Source: Pseudomonas sp. P7548
Lineage (GTDB): Bacteria; Pseudomonadota; Gammaproteobacteria; Pseudomonadales; Pseudomonadaceae
Length of the DNA stretch: 64,000 nt
Assembly: GCF_013386585.1 (NCBI RefSeq)
Contig: NZ_JACARO010000042.1
Location: 41,752-105,751, forward strand
Direction: 5' to 3'
This document shows, in pieces, positions 27,494 through 35,902 of this stretch (its first letter is position 1; each line of letters begins with the position of its first letter). The notes below the pieces were generated by a model. The model had not been told where the DNA came from. It searched no databases and saw nothing but the letters and a program-made list of their open reading frames with translations. The translations under genes were made by a program, and so were the position numbers.

Positions 27494-28591
27494 ATGATCA
27501 AAACGCCGTACTACCTCATCGATAAACAGAAGCTTCTGGTCAACATGCAGAAGATTGCTTACGTGCGCGAGCAGTCCGGCGCCAAGGCGTTGCTGGCGCT
27601 CAAGTGCTTTGCCACCTGGTCGGTGTTCGACCTGATGCAGCAGTACATGGACGGCACCACGTCGTCGTCGCTGTATGAGCTCAAGCTCGGTCGCCAGAAG
27701 TTCGAAGGCGAGGCGCACGCCTACAGCGTGGCCTGGGCCGACGATGAAATCGAAGAGATGCTGGATAACTGCGACAAGATCATCTTCAACTCCATCAGCC
27801 AGCTGCAGCGTTTTGCCGAACGTAGCGAAGGCAAGACCCGTGGCCTGCGTGTGAACCCGCAGGTGAGCAGCTCCGACTACCTGCTGGCCGACCCGGCGCG
27901 CCCGTTCAGCCGCCTGGGCGAATGGGACCCGGTGAAGATCGAAGGCGTGATCGACCAGATCTCCGGTTTCATGTTCCACAACAACTGCGAGAACGGCGAC
28001 TTCAGCCTGTTCGACAAGATGCTCGGTGTAATCGAAGAACGCTTTGGCGCGCTGCTTCACAAGGTCGAGTGGGTCAGCCTCGGCGGCGGCATCCACTTCA
28101 CCGGTGAAGACTATGCCGTGGACGCGTTCTGCGCCCGCCTCAAGGCGTTCTCCGAGAAGTACGGCGTGCAGGTCTACCTGGAGCCCGGCGAAGCGGCGAT
28201 CACCAACAGCGCTTCCCTGGAAGTCACCGTGCTCGACACCCTCTACAACGGCAAGAACCTGGCCGTGGTAGACAGCTCCATCGAAGCCCACCTGCTGGAC
28301 CTGCTGATCTATCGCCTCAACGCCAAGCTGGCGCCAAGCGACGGCGAACATACCTATATGGTGTGCGGCAAATCCTGCCTGGCCGGGGACATCTTCGGCG
28401 AGTATCAATTTGATCGTCCGCTGGCCATCGGCGATCGGCTGTCGTTCATCGACACCGCAGGCTACACCATGGTCAAGAAAAACTGGTTCAACGGCCTGAA
28501 AATGCCGTCCATCGTAGTGAAACAACTCGACGGTACTGTCGAGGTGGTTCGTGAATTTGGTTACGACGACTACCTGTCCAGCCTTTCGTAA
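27494..28591 (+). CDS. nspC: carboxynorspermidine decarboxylase
   Basis: 365 aa. An alanine racemase-fold, PLP-dependent decarboxylase: LLALKCFATWSVFD near residue 32 carries the PLP lysine, and VSLGGGIHFTG and LEPGEAAI bind PLP phosphate. VCGKSCLAGDIFGEYQF is the active-site Cys/Asp segment. It decarboxylates carboxynorspermidine or carboxyspermidine to the triamine in the alternative polyamine pathway. The partner dehydrogenase follows 28 bp downstream, making a two-gene operon. Confidence 0.92.
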   Translation: MIKTPYYLIDKQKLLVNMQKIAYVREQSGAKALLALKCFATWSVFDLMQQYMDGTTSSSLYELKLGRQKFEGEAHAYSVAWADDEIEEMLDNCDKIIFNSISQLQRFAERSEGKTRGLRVNPQVSSSDYLLADPARPFSRLGEWDPVKIEGVIDQISGFMFHNNCENGDFSLFDKMLGVIEERFGALLHKVEWVSLGGGIHFTGEDYAVDAFCARLKAFSEKYGVQVYLEPGEAAITNSASLEVTVLDTLYNGKNLAVVDSSIEAHLLDLLIYRLNAKLAPSDGEHTYMVCGKSCLAGDIFGEYQFDRPLAIGDRLSFIDTAGYTMVKKNWFNGLKMPSIVVKQLDGTVEVVREFGYDDYLSSLS

Positions 28592-28619
28592 GCTGGCGGA
28601 TAAAGGAGAGATAAAGCAA

Positions 28620-29864
28620 TTGAAAAAGAACGTTCTTATCATTGGTGCAGGAGGTGTCGCCAAGGTGGTGGCCCACAAGTGCGCGCAGCACAACGACGAA
28701 CTCGGTCGTATTGCTATCGCGTCGCGCAACATCTCCAAATGCCAGGCCATCATCGACAGCGTCAAGGCCAAGGGTAGCCTCAAGGTTCCCGCCGACATCC
28801 AAGCCTTCGCGCTGAACGCCCTGGACGTGGAAGCGACCAAGGCCCTGATCCGCGAGACCGACTCGCAGATCGTCATCAACGTGGGTTCCGCGTTCCTCAA
28901 CATGTCGGTCCTGCGTGCCTGCATCGACACGGGCGTTGCGTACCTCGACACCGCCATCCACGAAGAGCCGGGCAAGGTCTGCGAGACCCCGCCGTGGTAC
29001 GGCAACTACGAATGGAACCACCTGGAAGAGTGCAAACAGAAGAACATCACAGCCATCCTTGGCGTGGGCTTCGACCCGGGTGTCGTCAACGCGTATGCCG
29101 CGCTGGCGCAGCAACAGCATTTCGACCGCATTGATTCGATCGACATCCTCGACGTCAATGCCGGCTCCCATGGCAAATACTTCGCCACCAACTTCGACCC
29201 GGAAATCAACTTCCGCGAGTTCACCGGACAGGTGTGGAGCTGGCAGAACAGCCAGTGGACCAGCAACACCATGTTCGAAGTCAAACGTACTGACGACCTG
29301 CCAGTTGTCGGTTCGCAGAACCTCTACCTCACCGGCCACGATGAAGTGCACTCGCTGTCGAAAAACCTCGACGTGCCCAACGTGCGTTTCTGGATGAGCT
29401 TCGGCGAACACTACATCAACGTGTTCACCGTGCTGAAGAACCTCGGCCTGCTCTCCGAGAAGCCGGTCACCACCGCCGAAGGCCTGGAAGTGGTGCCGTT
29501 GAAACTGGTCAAGGCCGTACTGCCCGACCCGTCTTCGCTCGCCCCTGGCTACACCGGTAAGACCTGCATCGGCGACCTGGTCAAAGGCACCAAGGACGGC
29601 CAGCCGCATGAGATGTTCATCTACAACGTGGCATGTCACGAAGAAGCCTTCGCTGAAACTGACAGCCAGGGCATCTCCTATACCGCAGGCGTGCCACCGG
29701 TGGCCGCTGCGCTGCTGGTTGCCCGTGGCGAGTGGGATGTCAAGCACATGGCCAACGTCGAAGAACTGCCGGCCGAGCCGTTCCTGAAGGCGCTGGATGT
29801 GATGGGCCTGCCGACCCGCATCAAGGACGAGCACGGTGATCGTGCGTGGGATGCGACTGCCTGA
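28620..29864 (+). CDS. carboxynorspermidine/carboxyspermidine dehydrogenase (saccharopine dehydrogenase family)
   Basis: 414 aa. Rossmann motif VLIIGAGGVAKVVAHKCA at the N-terminus and the saccharopine dehydrogenase core (LGVGFDPGVVNAYAAL, GHDEVHSL). It condenses aspartate semialdehyde with a diamine to give carboxy(nor)spermidine, the substrate of the upstream enzyme. I chose the TTG at 28620, 11 bases after AAAGGAG, because the protein begins with the Rossmann strand there; an ATG at 28551 lies inside the upstream gene. Followed by a strong terminator. Confidence 0.9.
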   Translation: MKKNVLIIGAGGVAKVVAHKCAQHNDELGRIAIASRNISKCQAIIDSVKAKGSLKVPADIQAFALNALDVEATKALIRETDSQIVINVGSAFLNMSVLRACIDTGVAYLDTAIHEEPGKVCETPPWYGNYEWNHLEECKQKNITAILGVGFDPGVVNAYAALAQQQHFDRIDSIDILDVNAGSHGKYFATNFDPEINFREFTGQVWSWQNSQWTSNTMFEVKRTDDLPVVGSQNLYLTGHDEVHSLSKNLDVPNVRFWMSFGEHYINVFTVLKNLGLLSEKPVTTAEGLEVVPLKLVKAVLPDPSSLAPGYTGKTCIGDLVKGTKDGQPHEMFIYNVACHEEAFAETDSQGISYTAGVPPVAAALLVARGEWDVKHMANVEELPAEPFLKALDVMGLPTRIKDEHGDRAWDATA

Positions 29865-29880
29865 TAGGCAATTGCTGACC

Positions 29881-29911
29881 AAAAAAATGCGCCCCACGGG
29901 GCGCATTTTTT
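29881..29911 (+). terminator. rho-independent terminator after the polyamine operon
   Basis: AATGCGCCCC and GGGGCGCATT form a GC-rich stem with a tight loop followed by a T-run. Confidence 0.9.
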
Positions 29912-29950
29912 GTTTGGGGCTCACACGAATCTCAAAGCCAATGAAGCTCT

Positions 29951-30046
29951 AAATGTGGGAGCGGGCTTGCTCGCGAATGCGGTGGGCCAGTCGATATCTC
30001 TAGTGACTGATACCCCGCATTCGCGAGCAAGCCCGCTCCCACATTT
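29951..30046. repeat. REPIN
   Basis: AAATGTGGGAGCGGGCTTGC at the left and GCAAGCCCGCTCCCACATTT at the right enclose about 55 bp. Between convergent genes. Confidence 0.9.
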
Positions 30047-30073
30047 GGATCTCCAGTGGATTTTGAATATCGA

Positions 30074-30853
30074 TTATTCCAGGTTACGGGCCGAGTTACT
30101 CAGCGCTCTCGAACATTGCAACAACGCCGGCGCCAACTGTTTCTCTGCATCCGCCCGAGTCCAGCGGCTGGTGGGCGCGACCACATGCACCGCCGCCACC
30201 GGCCGGCCATTGGCACCCAGCACGGGCGCGCCGATGGTCATGTCACCCAGGAACAGCTCCTGGCCATTCACCGCATACCCCTGCTCGCGCACCTGTTGCA
30301 ACGATTCCAGAATCTGTTCGACGTCCGTCAGCGTCTGGCTGGTGTGGGCAATACGCTGGCTGTGCTTGATCAACACCAGCGCCTCTTCCTGCGGCAGCGC
30401 GCTCAGATACGCACGCCCCGACGCCGTGCAATACATCGGCACTCGCGAGCCGATCGGCATGTGCACCGGCACAAACCCCGAGCTGACGAATCGTGCGATG
30501 TAAGTCATGTCGTAGCCCGCAGGCTCAGTGAGGCACGAGGTTTCGCCGGTCAGCCGGGTCAGTTCCGACAGAAACGGGTTGGCCACTTCAATCAACGAAT
30601 GCGCATCCAGGTAGCTGAAGCCCAGCTCCAGCACCCGTGGGGTGAGTTGGTAATGCCGTGTGCGAGAGTGTTTCCGAAGGTAACCCAGGCTTTCGAGGGT
30701 AAACACCATGCGCTGGGCCGAACTTTTGGTCATGCCGGCCGCCTCGGCCACCTCTGCAAGGCTCATGCTGCGGCGCTGTGCGCTGAATGCCTTGAGCACC
30801 GACAGGCCTTTTTCCAAGGATTGGTTGTGCAAACTGTTGCGTTCTTCAGACAT
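30074..30853 (-). CDS. IclR-family regulator
   Basis: 259 aa. The N-terminal winged helix (LEKGLSVLKAFSAQRRSMSLAEVAEAAGMTKSSAQRMV, residues 12-49) and C-terminal effector-binding GAF-like domain (VPMYCTASGRAYLSALPQEEA) are typical. It is divergent from the amino acid ABC operon at 31070, so it is likely to regulate that operon. The effector is unknown. Confidence 0.9.
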   Translation of the reverse strand: MSEERNSLHNQSLEKGLSVLKAFSAQRRSMSLAEVAEAAGMTKSSAQRMVFTLESLGYLRKHSRTRHYQLTPRVLELGFSYLDAHSLIEVANPFLSELTRLTGETSCLTEPAGYDMTYIARFVSSGFVPVHMPIGSRVPMYCTASGRAYLSALPQEEALVLIKHSQRIAHTSQTLTDVEQILESLQQVREQGYAVNGQELFLGDMTIGAPVLGANGRPVAAVHVVAPTSRWTRADAEKQLAPALLQCSRALSNSARNLE

Positions 30854-30996
30854 GGCGGACTCGCGGCGTAGGTGGCTCAGGCGTGGCGATATTTCTACCG
30901 CAAATTACAAAAATAGACCACTAAATATCGCATATCGATACGAACAGTTCATTTTGTCGATTTTATAAAGCGCTATACGATTTTTAACAATCGAAA

Positions 30997-31012
30997 TGGC
31001 ACAGAGCTTGCG
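30997..31012 (+). promoter_or_regulatory. sigma-54 type promoter of the amino acid transporter operon
   Basis: TGGCACAGAGCTTGCG matches the -24/-12 consensus (TGGCAC, then five bases, then TTGC) with correct spacing. It is 58 bp before the ATG at 31070. Such promoters need an NtrC-type activator and are typical of nitrogen-scavenging transporters. Confidence 0.75.
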
Positions 31013-31069
31013 TTTTCATCGGCAGCCGCTTGCGGTACTGACTTTCCGTTTTCCTTCTGGAGTAACCCG

Positions 31070-31852
31070 ATGAACAGTCTTTCGCCCTTGTTTCGCCGCC
31101 TCGCCTTCGGTCTCTGTGCCGCCCTGTGTGTCACCGCCGTGCACGCAGAAAGTGCGTCCTCGTACAAAGTCGGTGCAACGGCCAGTGGTTCGCCGTTCAC
31201 CTTCCTCGACATCAAGAGCAACAGCATTCAGGGGGTGATGGTCGACGTGGCCGAGGCCGTGGGCAAGGCCGGTGGATTTACCAGCCAGATCGAGCAGACC
31301 AACTTCGCCGCGCTGATTCCCTCCCTCACCTCCGGCAAGCTGGACTTCATTTCGGCCGGCATGCTCAAGACCGAGGAGCGCACCAAGGTCGTCGATTTCA
31401 GCGCCCCGGTGTATGCCTACGGTGAAGGCCTGATCATCAACGCCGACGACAACGCCAGCTACCCCGACCTGACGCCCCTCAAAGACCAAGTGGTCGGCGT
31501 GCAGGCCGGCACGATCTTTTATGACCAACTGAACAAGCTCGGCATCTTCAAGGAAATCCGCACCTACGACTCCATCGGCGAGATGGTTCGCGACCTGTCC
31601 CTGGGCCGCATTAAAGCCGCCGTGGGCGACCAGCCGGTGGTGGCGTACCAGATCCGTCAGAAGCTGTTCAAAGGCGTGAAACTGGCCGCCGACTACAAGC
31701 CCACCAACGTCGGCGAAGTGTGCCTGGTGGTGCGCAAGGGCGACACGCAAACCCTGGAACGCCTGAACAGCGCCATCGCCAGCATCAAGGCCGACGGCAC
31801 CCTGGACAGCATCCTCAAGAAGTGGGGACTTGATACCCAGGTGCGCCCATGA
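31070..31852 (+). CDS. polar amino acid ABC transporter, substrate-binding protein
   Basis: 260 aa. Signal peptide (residues 1-26, VHA-E) and SBP_bac_3 fold: YKVGATASGSPFTFLDI, GVMVDVAEAVG, LISGKLDFISAGMLKTEER and KAAVGDQPVV. It binds a polar amino acid or related amine in the periplasm. TGGAG lies before the ATG. Confidence 0.92.
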   Translation: MNSLSPLFRRLAFGLCAALCVTAVHAESASSYKVGATASGSPFTFLDIKSNSIQGVMVDVAEAVGKAGGFTSQIEQTNFAALIPSLTSGKLDFISAGMLKTEERTKVVDFSAPVYAYGEGLIINADDNASYPDLTPLKDQVVGVQAGTIFYDQLNKLGIFKEIRTYDSIGEMVRDLSLGRIKAAVGDQPVVAYQIRQKLFKGVKLAADYKPTNVGEVCLVVRKGDTQTLERLNSAIASIKADGTLDSILKKWGLDTQVRP

Positions 31853-32517
31853 ACCCGGCTGAGTTCCTGCAAAACGCCCAGGATTTCCTGCCGATCCTGC
31901 TGCAAGGCGCCTGGGTGACGATCCAGATCACCGTGCTGTCGTTCCTGCTCAGCAGCGCCATCGGCCTGGTGCTGGCGCTGCTCAAGCTGTCGCCGATCCG
32001 TGCGCTGTCGTGGACCGCCAGCACCATCATCAACGTGATCCGTGGCCTGCCGATCATCGTGCAGCTGTTCTACATCTACTTCGTGCTGCCGGACATGGGC
32101 GTGCACCTCACCGCGTTCTATGCCGGTGTGATCGGCATGGGCATCGCCTACTCGGCGTACCAGGCCGAGAACTTCCGCACCGGCATCATTGCCGTGGAAC
32201 AGGGCCAGCGTGAAGCCGCCGAAGCCCTGGGCATGCGCTCGGTGCTGATGATGCGCCGGGTGATCCTGCCCCAAGCGTTTCGCATCGCCTTGCCGCCCTA
32301 TGGCAACACGCTGGTGATGATGCTCAAGGACTCGTCCCTGGTGTCCACCATCACCGTGGCGGAGATGACCCGCCAGGGCCAACTGATCGCCTCGTCGACC
32401 TTCCAGAACATGACCGTCTACACCCTGGTCGCCCTGCTCTACCTGCTGATGAGCCTGCCGCTGGTGTATGGCCTGCGCCGCATGGAACAGCACCTGGGCC
32501 GGAGGAAAAAAGCATGA
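31849..32517 (+). CDS. polar amino acid ABC transporter, permease
   Basis: 222 aa with five hydrophobic segments. The HisM/GlnP-type loop EQGQREAAEALGMRSVLMMRRVILPQAFRIALPPYGN is clear. ATG overlaps the stop of the binding protein gene by four bases. Only one permease gene is present, so a homodimeric channel is likely. Confidence 0.92.
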   Translation: MNPAEFLQNAQDFLPILLQGAWVTIQITVLSFLLSSAIGLVLALLKLSPIRALSWTASTIINVIRGLPIIVQLFYIYFVLPDMGVHLTAFYAGVIGMGIAYSAYQAENFRTGIIAVEQGQREAAEALGMRSVLMMRRVILPQAFRIALPPYGNTLVMMLKDSSLVSTITVAEMTRQGQLIASSTFQNMTVYTLVALLYLLMSLPLVYGLRRMEQHLGRRKKA

Positions 32518-33266
32518 TCGAGATTCGCCAACTGCAAAAACACTACGGCAGCCACCGCGTTCTGCACGGCGTCGACCTGGACGTGGCCAAGGGCGAAGTG
32601 GTGTGCCTGATCGGGCCGTCGGGTTCGGGCAAGTCCACCCTGCTGCGCTGCATCAATGCGCTGGAAGCCTATGACGGCGGGCACATCAACGTGTTCGGCG
32701 AAACCGTGCAGCGCGGCAGCAAGACCGTGCACGCCCTGCGCAGCCGCATGGGCATGGTGTTCCAGCGCTTCAACCTGTTCCCCCACCGCACCGTGCTGGA
32801 AAACGTCATGGAAGGCCCGGTGTACGTCAAAGGTGAACCCGTACAGCAGGCCCGCGAAGAAGCCCTGGTGCTGCTGGAAAAAGTCGGCCTGAGCGCCAAG
32901 GCCGATGCCTACCCGGAACAACTCTCCGGTGGCCAGCAACAACGCGTGGCCATCGCCCGCGCCCTGGCGATGAAACCCGAAGCCATGCTGTTCGACGAAC
33001 CCACCTCGGCCCTCGACCCTGAGCTGGTGGGCGACGTGCTGGCGGTGATGCGCACCCTCGCCGACGAAGGCATGACCATGATCGTGGTCACCCACGAAAT
33101 GGGCTTTGCCCGGGAAGTGGCCGACCGCGTGTGCTTCCTGCACGGCGGCTACATCGTCGAAAGCGGCCCGGCCGAGCAAGTGCTGGGCAACCCGCAGCAA
33201 CCGCGCACCCAGGACTTCCTGCGCCGCGTGCTGCACCCCACCGGCGATACGCGGAGCCTGTCATGA
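32514..33266 (+). CDS. polar amino acid ABC transporter, ATPase
   Basis: 250 aa. Walker A GPSGSGKST (residue 33), signature LSGGQQQRVAIARALAM, Walker B MLFDEPTSALDPE and the H-loop VVTHEMGFAREVADRV match GlnQ/HisP-type ATPases. ATGA overlaps on both sides with the permease and the oxidoreductase. Confidence 0.93.
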   Translation: MIEIRQLQKHYGSHRVLHGVDLDVAKGEVVCLIGPSGSGKSTLLRCINALEAYDGGHINVFGETVQRGSKTVHALRSRMGMVFQRFNLFPHRTVLENVMEGPVYVKGEPVQQAREEALVLLEKVGLSAKADAYPEQLSGGQQQRVAIARALAMKPEAMLFDEPTSALDPELVGDVLAVMRTLADEGMTMIVVTHEMGFAREVADRVCFLHGGYIVESGPAEQVLGNPQQPRTQDFLRRVLHPTGDTRSLS

Positions 33267-34531
33267 AGTCATTGTGGTCAGCGACCGCTCCTGCGGCCGT
33301 GCCAACCCCGACGCTGGGTGAGTCGGTGAAGGTGGATGTGGCAATTGTCGGCGCCGGCTATACCGGCCTGTCCACCGCCCTGCACTTGGCCGAACGTGGC
33401 GTGAGCGTGTGCGTGCTGGAAGCCAACGAGCCGGGCTGGGGCGCTTCCGGGCGCAATGGTGGGCAGGTCAACCCGACGCTCAAATACGACCCGGAACAGC
33501 TGGTGCAGATGTACGGGCCAGAGCGTGCCGAACCGTTGATTTCCACCGTGTCGAATTCGGCCGACCTGGTGTTCAGGTTGATCGAAAAACACCGCATCGA
33601 TTGCGCCCCAGTGCGCAAGGGTTGGATGCAGGTGTCGTACACCGAAAAAGGCGTGGCCGGGTTGCACGCACGGGCCGAGCAATGGGCGCGGCGTGGCGTG
33701 CCGGTGCAGGCCTTGAACGCCACAGCAGTGGCTTCGCGCATGGGCAGCGAGGCCTTTGCCGGTGGTTGGCTCGATGGCCGCGCCGGGGCGATTCAACCCT
33801 TGGCCTACGCGCGCGGCCTGGTGGGCGCGGCGTTGGCGGCGGGTGTGCGGATTCATGGGCAAAGTGCGGTGACGGGCTTGCAGCGCCAGGGTTCTGGCTG
33901 GCAATTGCAGACGGCTGGCGGTGCCCAGGTCACGGCGGATCGCGTGGTGCTGGCCACCAACGGCTACAGCGGCAACCTGTGGCCGGGCATGGCCCAGAGC
34001 ATCCTGGCGGCCAACAGTTTTATCGTCGCCACCAAGCCGTTGAGTGGGCGTGCGGCCGAGAGCATTTTGCCGGGGCAGGAAACGGTGTCCACTGCTCAGC
34101 GGCTGTTGTTGTACTTCCGCAAAGACAGCCATGGGCGCTTGCTGATGGGCGGACGCGGGTTGTTCAACGACCCCACTGACCCCACGGATTTTGCTCACCT
34201 TGAGCGCTCACTGGCGCTGCTGTTTCCGCAACTGGGGCCATTGGAATTCGAGTATCGCTGGGCCGGGCGGATCGCGATCACACGGGACTTCATGCCCCAC
34301 GTTCACGAACCGGCACCGGGGCTCACGTTGGCGCTGGGTTGCAATGGCCGAGGCATCGCGTTGTGTACCAGCCTGGGGCAGCAATTGGCCGGGCGTTTGT
34401 GTGACAACAGCGCGGAGTTTGCCTACCCGGTCACGCCGTTGCAGCGTTTGCCGATGCATGGGTTGCAGCGCTTCTACATCGGCGCGGGGGTGGCGTGGTA
34501 CAGCCTGCTGGATCGGCTCAATGTGAGCTGA
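33263..34531 (+). CDS. FAD-dependent amine/amino acid oxidoreductase (PuuB/DadA-like)
   Basis: 422 aa. FAD Rossmann motif VAIVGAGYTGLSTALHLAERG (about residue 25) and GASGRNGGQVNP, the DAO/PuuB signature, are visible. C-terminal GCNGRGIALCTSLGQQLAG binds the cofactor. It probably oxidises the compound imported by the neighbouring transporter (an amine or amino acid). It overlaps the ATPase gene by four bases (ATGA), so it is the last gene of the operon. Confidence 0.85.
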   Translation: MKSLWSATAPAAVPTPTLGESVKVDVAIVGAGYTGLSTALHLAERGVSVCVLEANEPGWGASGRNGGQVNPTLKYDPEQLVQMYGPERAEPLISTVSNSADLVFRLIEKHRIDCAPVRKGWMQVSYTEKGVAGLHARAEQWARRGVPVQALNATAVASRMGSEAFAGGWLDGRAGAIQPLAYARGLVGAALAAGVRIHGQSAVTGLQRQGSGWQLQTAGGAQVTADRVVLATNGYSGNLWPGMAQSILAANSFIVATKPLSGRAAESILPGQETVSTAQRLLLYFRKDSHGRLLMGGRGLFNDPTDPTDFAHLERSLALLFPQLGPLEFEYRWAGRIAITRDFMPHVHEPAPGLTLALGCNGRGIALCTSLGQQLAGRLCDNSAEFAYPVTPLQRLPMHGLQRFYIGAGVAWYSLLDRLNVS

Positions 34532-34581
34532 TATGGGAGCGGGCAAGCCTTAATGCCGATCAGTTAAGCGCAACACGACCT

Positions 34582-34868
34582 CTGTAGTGAGCGGGCTTGC
34601 CCGCGCTGGGCTGCGAAGCGGCCCCCAAACCAGACAACCGAATTCTGTCTGGAAGAACGCTGCCACAGGTTTAGGGCGGCTGTGCCACCCAGCGCGGGCG
34701 GTGCGACGATTCGACAAGCCCGCTCACTACAAGAACCTGGCTGCCCTTTGGTTCCTTAACTGACTGGCATTAGGGCTTGCCCGCGATGGCGGAGTATCAG
34801 CCACTGGAGGTGCTGGCAGATGTATCGCTATCGCAGGCAAGTCGAATCGTCGCACCGCAGCTCCCACA
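34582..34868. repeat. cluster of REP elements, two interrupted by the same short sequence
   Basis: A GTAGTGAGCGGGC-type REP starts near 34584 and its partner AAGCCCGCTCACTACAA ends at 34732. A second pair of the ..GGGCTTGCCCGCGATGG.. / ..GCAGCTCCCACAC type follows to about 34868. In two REP arms the sequence GGTGCGACGATTCGAC (34698-34713 and inverted at about 34842-34857) breaks the expected palindrome. This fills the gap between two opposing genes; no gene is seen in it. Confidence 0.7.
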
Positions 34869-34898
34869 CTGGATCGCCTTTTCTGGAGAATCGGATAG

Positions 34899-35219
34899 TC
34901 AATATTCCTCCCCCTCATCGCCCCTGATCCTGGCAGCCAGGGCCTGAGCAATGGACTTAGCTTTTACGAAGGCCTCGTCGCTGTACACGAAGGAAATTTC
35001 GCCACGGCGGTAGTCGAAATAGTAAGCCTGTTGCGTCGTGGGAGAGGTCCAGTACGCGGTTTGGTGACCACCGATGGAAATGGTCGCACCCGTGGTGGGA
35101 TTAACGGCCGTCACTTCATCCTGCAACGTCATTGAAGGGTCATTGGCGCATAGCGCACGCCATTCTTCAAATGTGATTACGTGGCTTTGCGTACGAGCGA
35201 TATGGAGTTCATAGGCCAT
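34899..35219 (-). CDS. small hypothetical protein
   Basis: 106 aa. Starts MAYELHIAR at the ATG at 35219, with GGATC eight bases upstream. Acidic C-terminus (RIRGDEGEEY). Resembles small immunity-type or HNH-associated partner proteins only in size; no family recognised and no adjacent toxin seen. Confidence 0.6.
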   Translation of the reverse strand: MAYELHIARTQSHVITFEEWRALCANDPSMTLQDEVTAVNPTTGATISIGGHQTAYWTSPTTQQAYYFDYRRGEISFVYSDEAFVKAKSIAQALAARIRGDEGEEY

Positions 35220-35458
35220 GAAAAGATCCAATTGAGATGGGGTTGAAAATCCCTGAGTCGCAGCGTATCACTCGTCATCTACATTGGCTCCTCTCGGACT
35301 TTTCCGACAAGGCTTTCAGGTTGTCGCTCGGAACTTCGCTGGCTAACCTCCCTGCCGTCGCTGCCAATTCAGCGGCCGGATTTGACCGTCTGACTTCAAA
35401 GAGCAACTGCGCCAACACCGAGCTTAGGCGTTTTTTTACGTCTGATGTATCGTGTAGC

Positions 35459-35535
35459 GGCAGCTGTACGCGGGATACCTTCGGGTATGCCGGTTTTGTT
35501 CTTTGGGCCGGTCGGTCAACCCGCGTACAGTTGCC
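35459..35535 (+). ncRNA. candidate structured RNA leader before DUF6124 gene
   Basis: GGCAGCTGTACGCGGG (35459-35474) pairs with CCCGCGTACAGTTGCC (35520-35535), 16 pairs with one G-U. Directly inside the left arm is ATACC-TTCG-GGTAT (35475-35488), a stem with a UUCG tetraloop. Further inside, GGTT and AACC could close another hairpin. It lies 56 bp before the ATG of the DUF6124 gene. The symmetry and wobble pair support an RNA fold rather than a protein-binding palindrome. The larger gap (35232-35590) otherwise shows nothing. Confidence 0.5.
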
Positions 35536-35590
35536 ACCCTCTTCGATTGACCGCGAATCGTGGCAGCCCCATTTACAAAGGAGCTTCACC

Positions 35591-35830
35591 ATGATCAGAA
35601 ACACTCCAATTCCCCCAGAAACACTCTTCACTGTCCGCTCCGATTTAGACACAGAAACCTTGCTGGCCAACGCATCCCAAGACCTGGCCTCCATCAATGA
35701 CATCGCGGCCCACCTGGCATTTGAAGTCAACGGTGCTCAACGCAACGTGGCGCTGGGTATCTGCCGCATGCTGGAAGGCGTGCAACTCTTAGTGAACAGG
35801 GCATTGGACGAGGCCCATCCAACCACTTGA
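35591..35830 (+). CDS. DUF6124 (former DUF3077) family protein
   Basis: 79 aa. The pattern LFTVRSDLDTETLLANASQDLASINDIAAHLAFEVNG..R is that of the small helical DUF6124 family, found mainly in Pseudomonas and of unknown function. AAAGGAG is nine bases before the ATG. Preceded by the structured leader described separately. Confidence 0.85.
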   Translation: MIRNTPIPPETLFTVRSDLDTETLLANASQDLASINDIAAHLAFEVNGAQRNVALGICRMLEGVQLLVNRALDEAHPTT

Positions 35831-35902
35831 ACGTAGACGATATAAGGCGTCTGAGCTATCTTCGGACGCTTTATTGACCGACCTGGAACAGGAAGTTACC
35901 GC

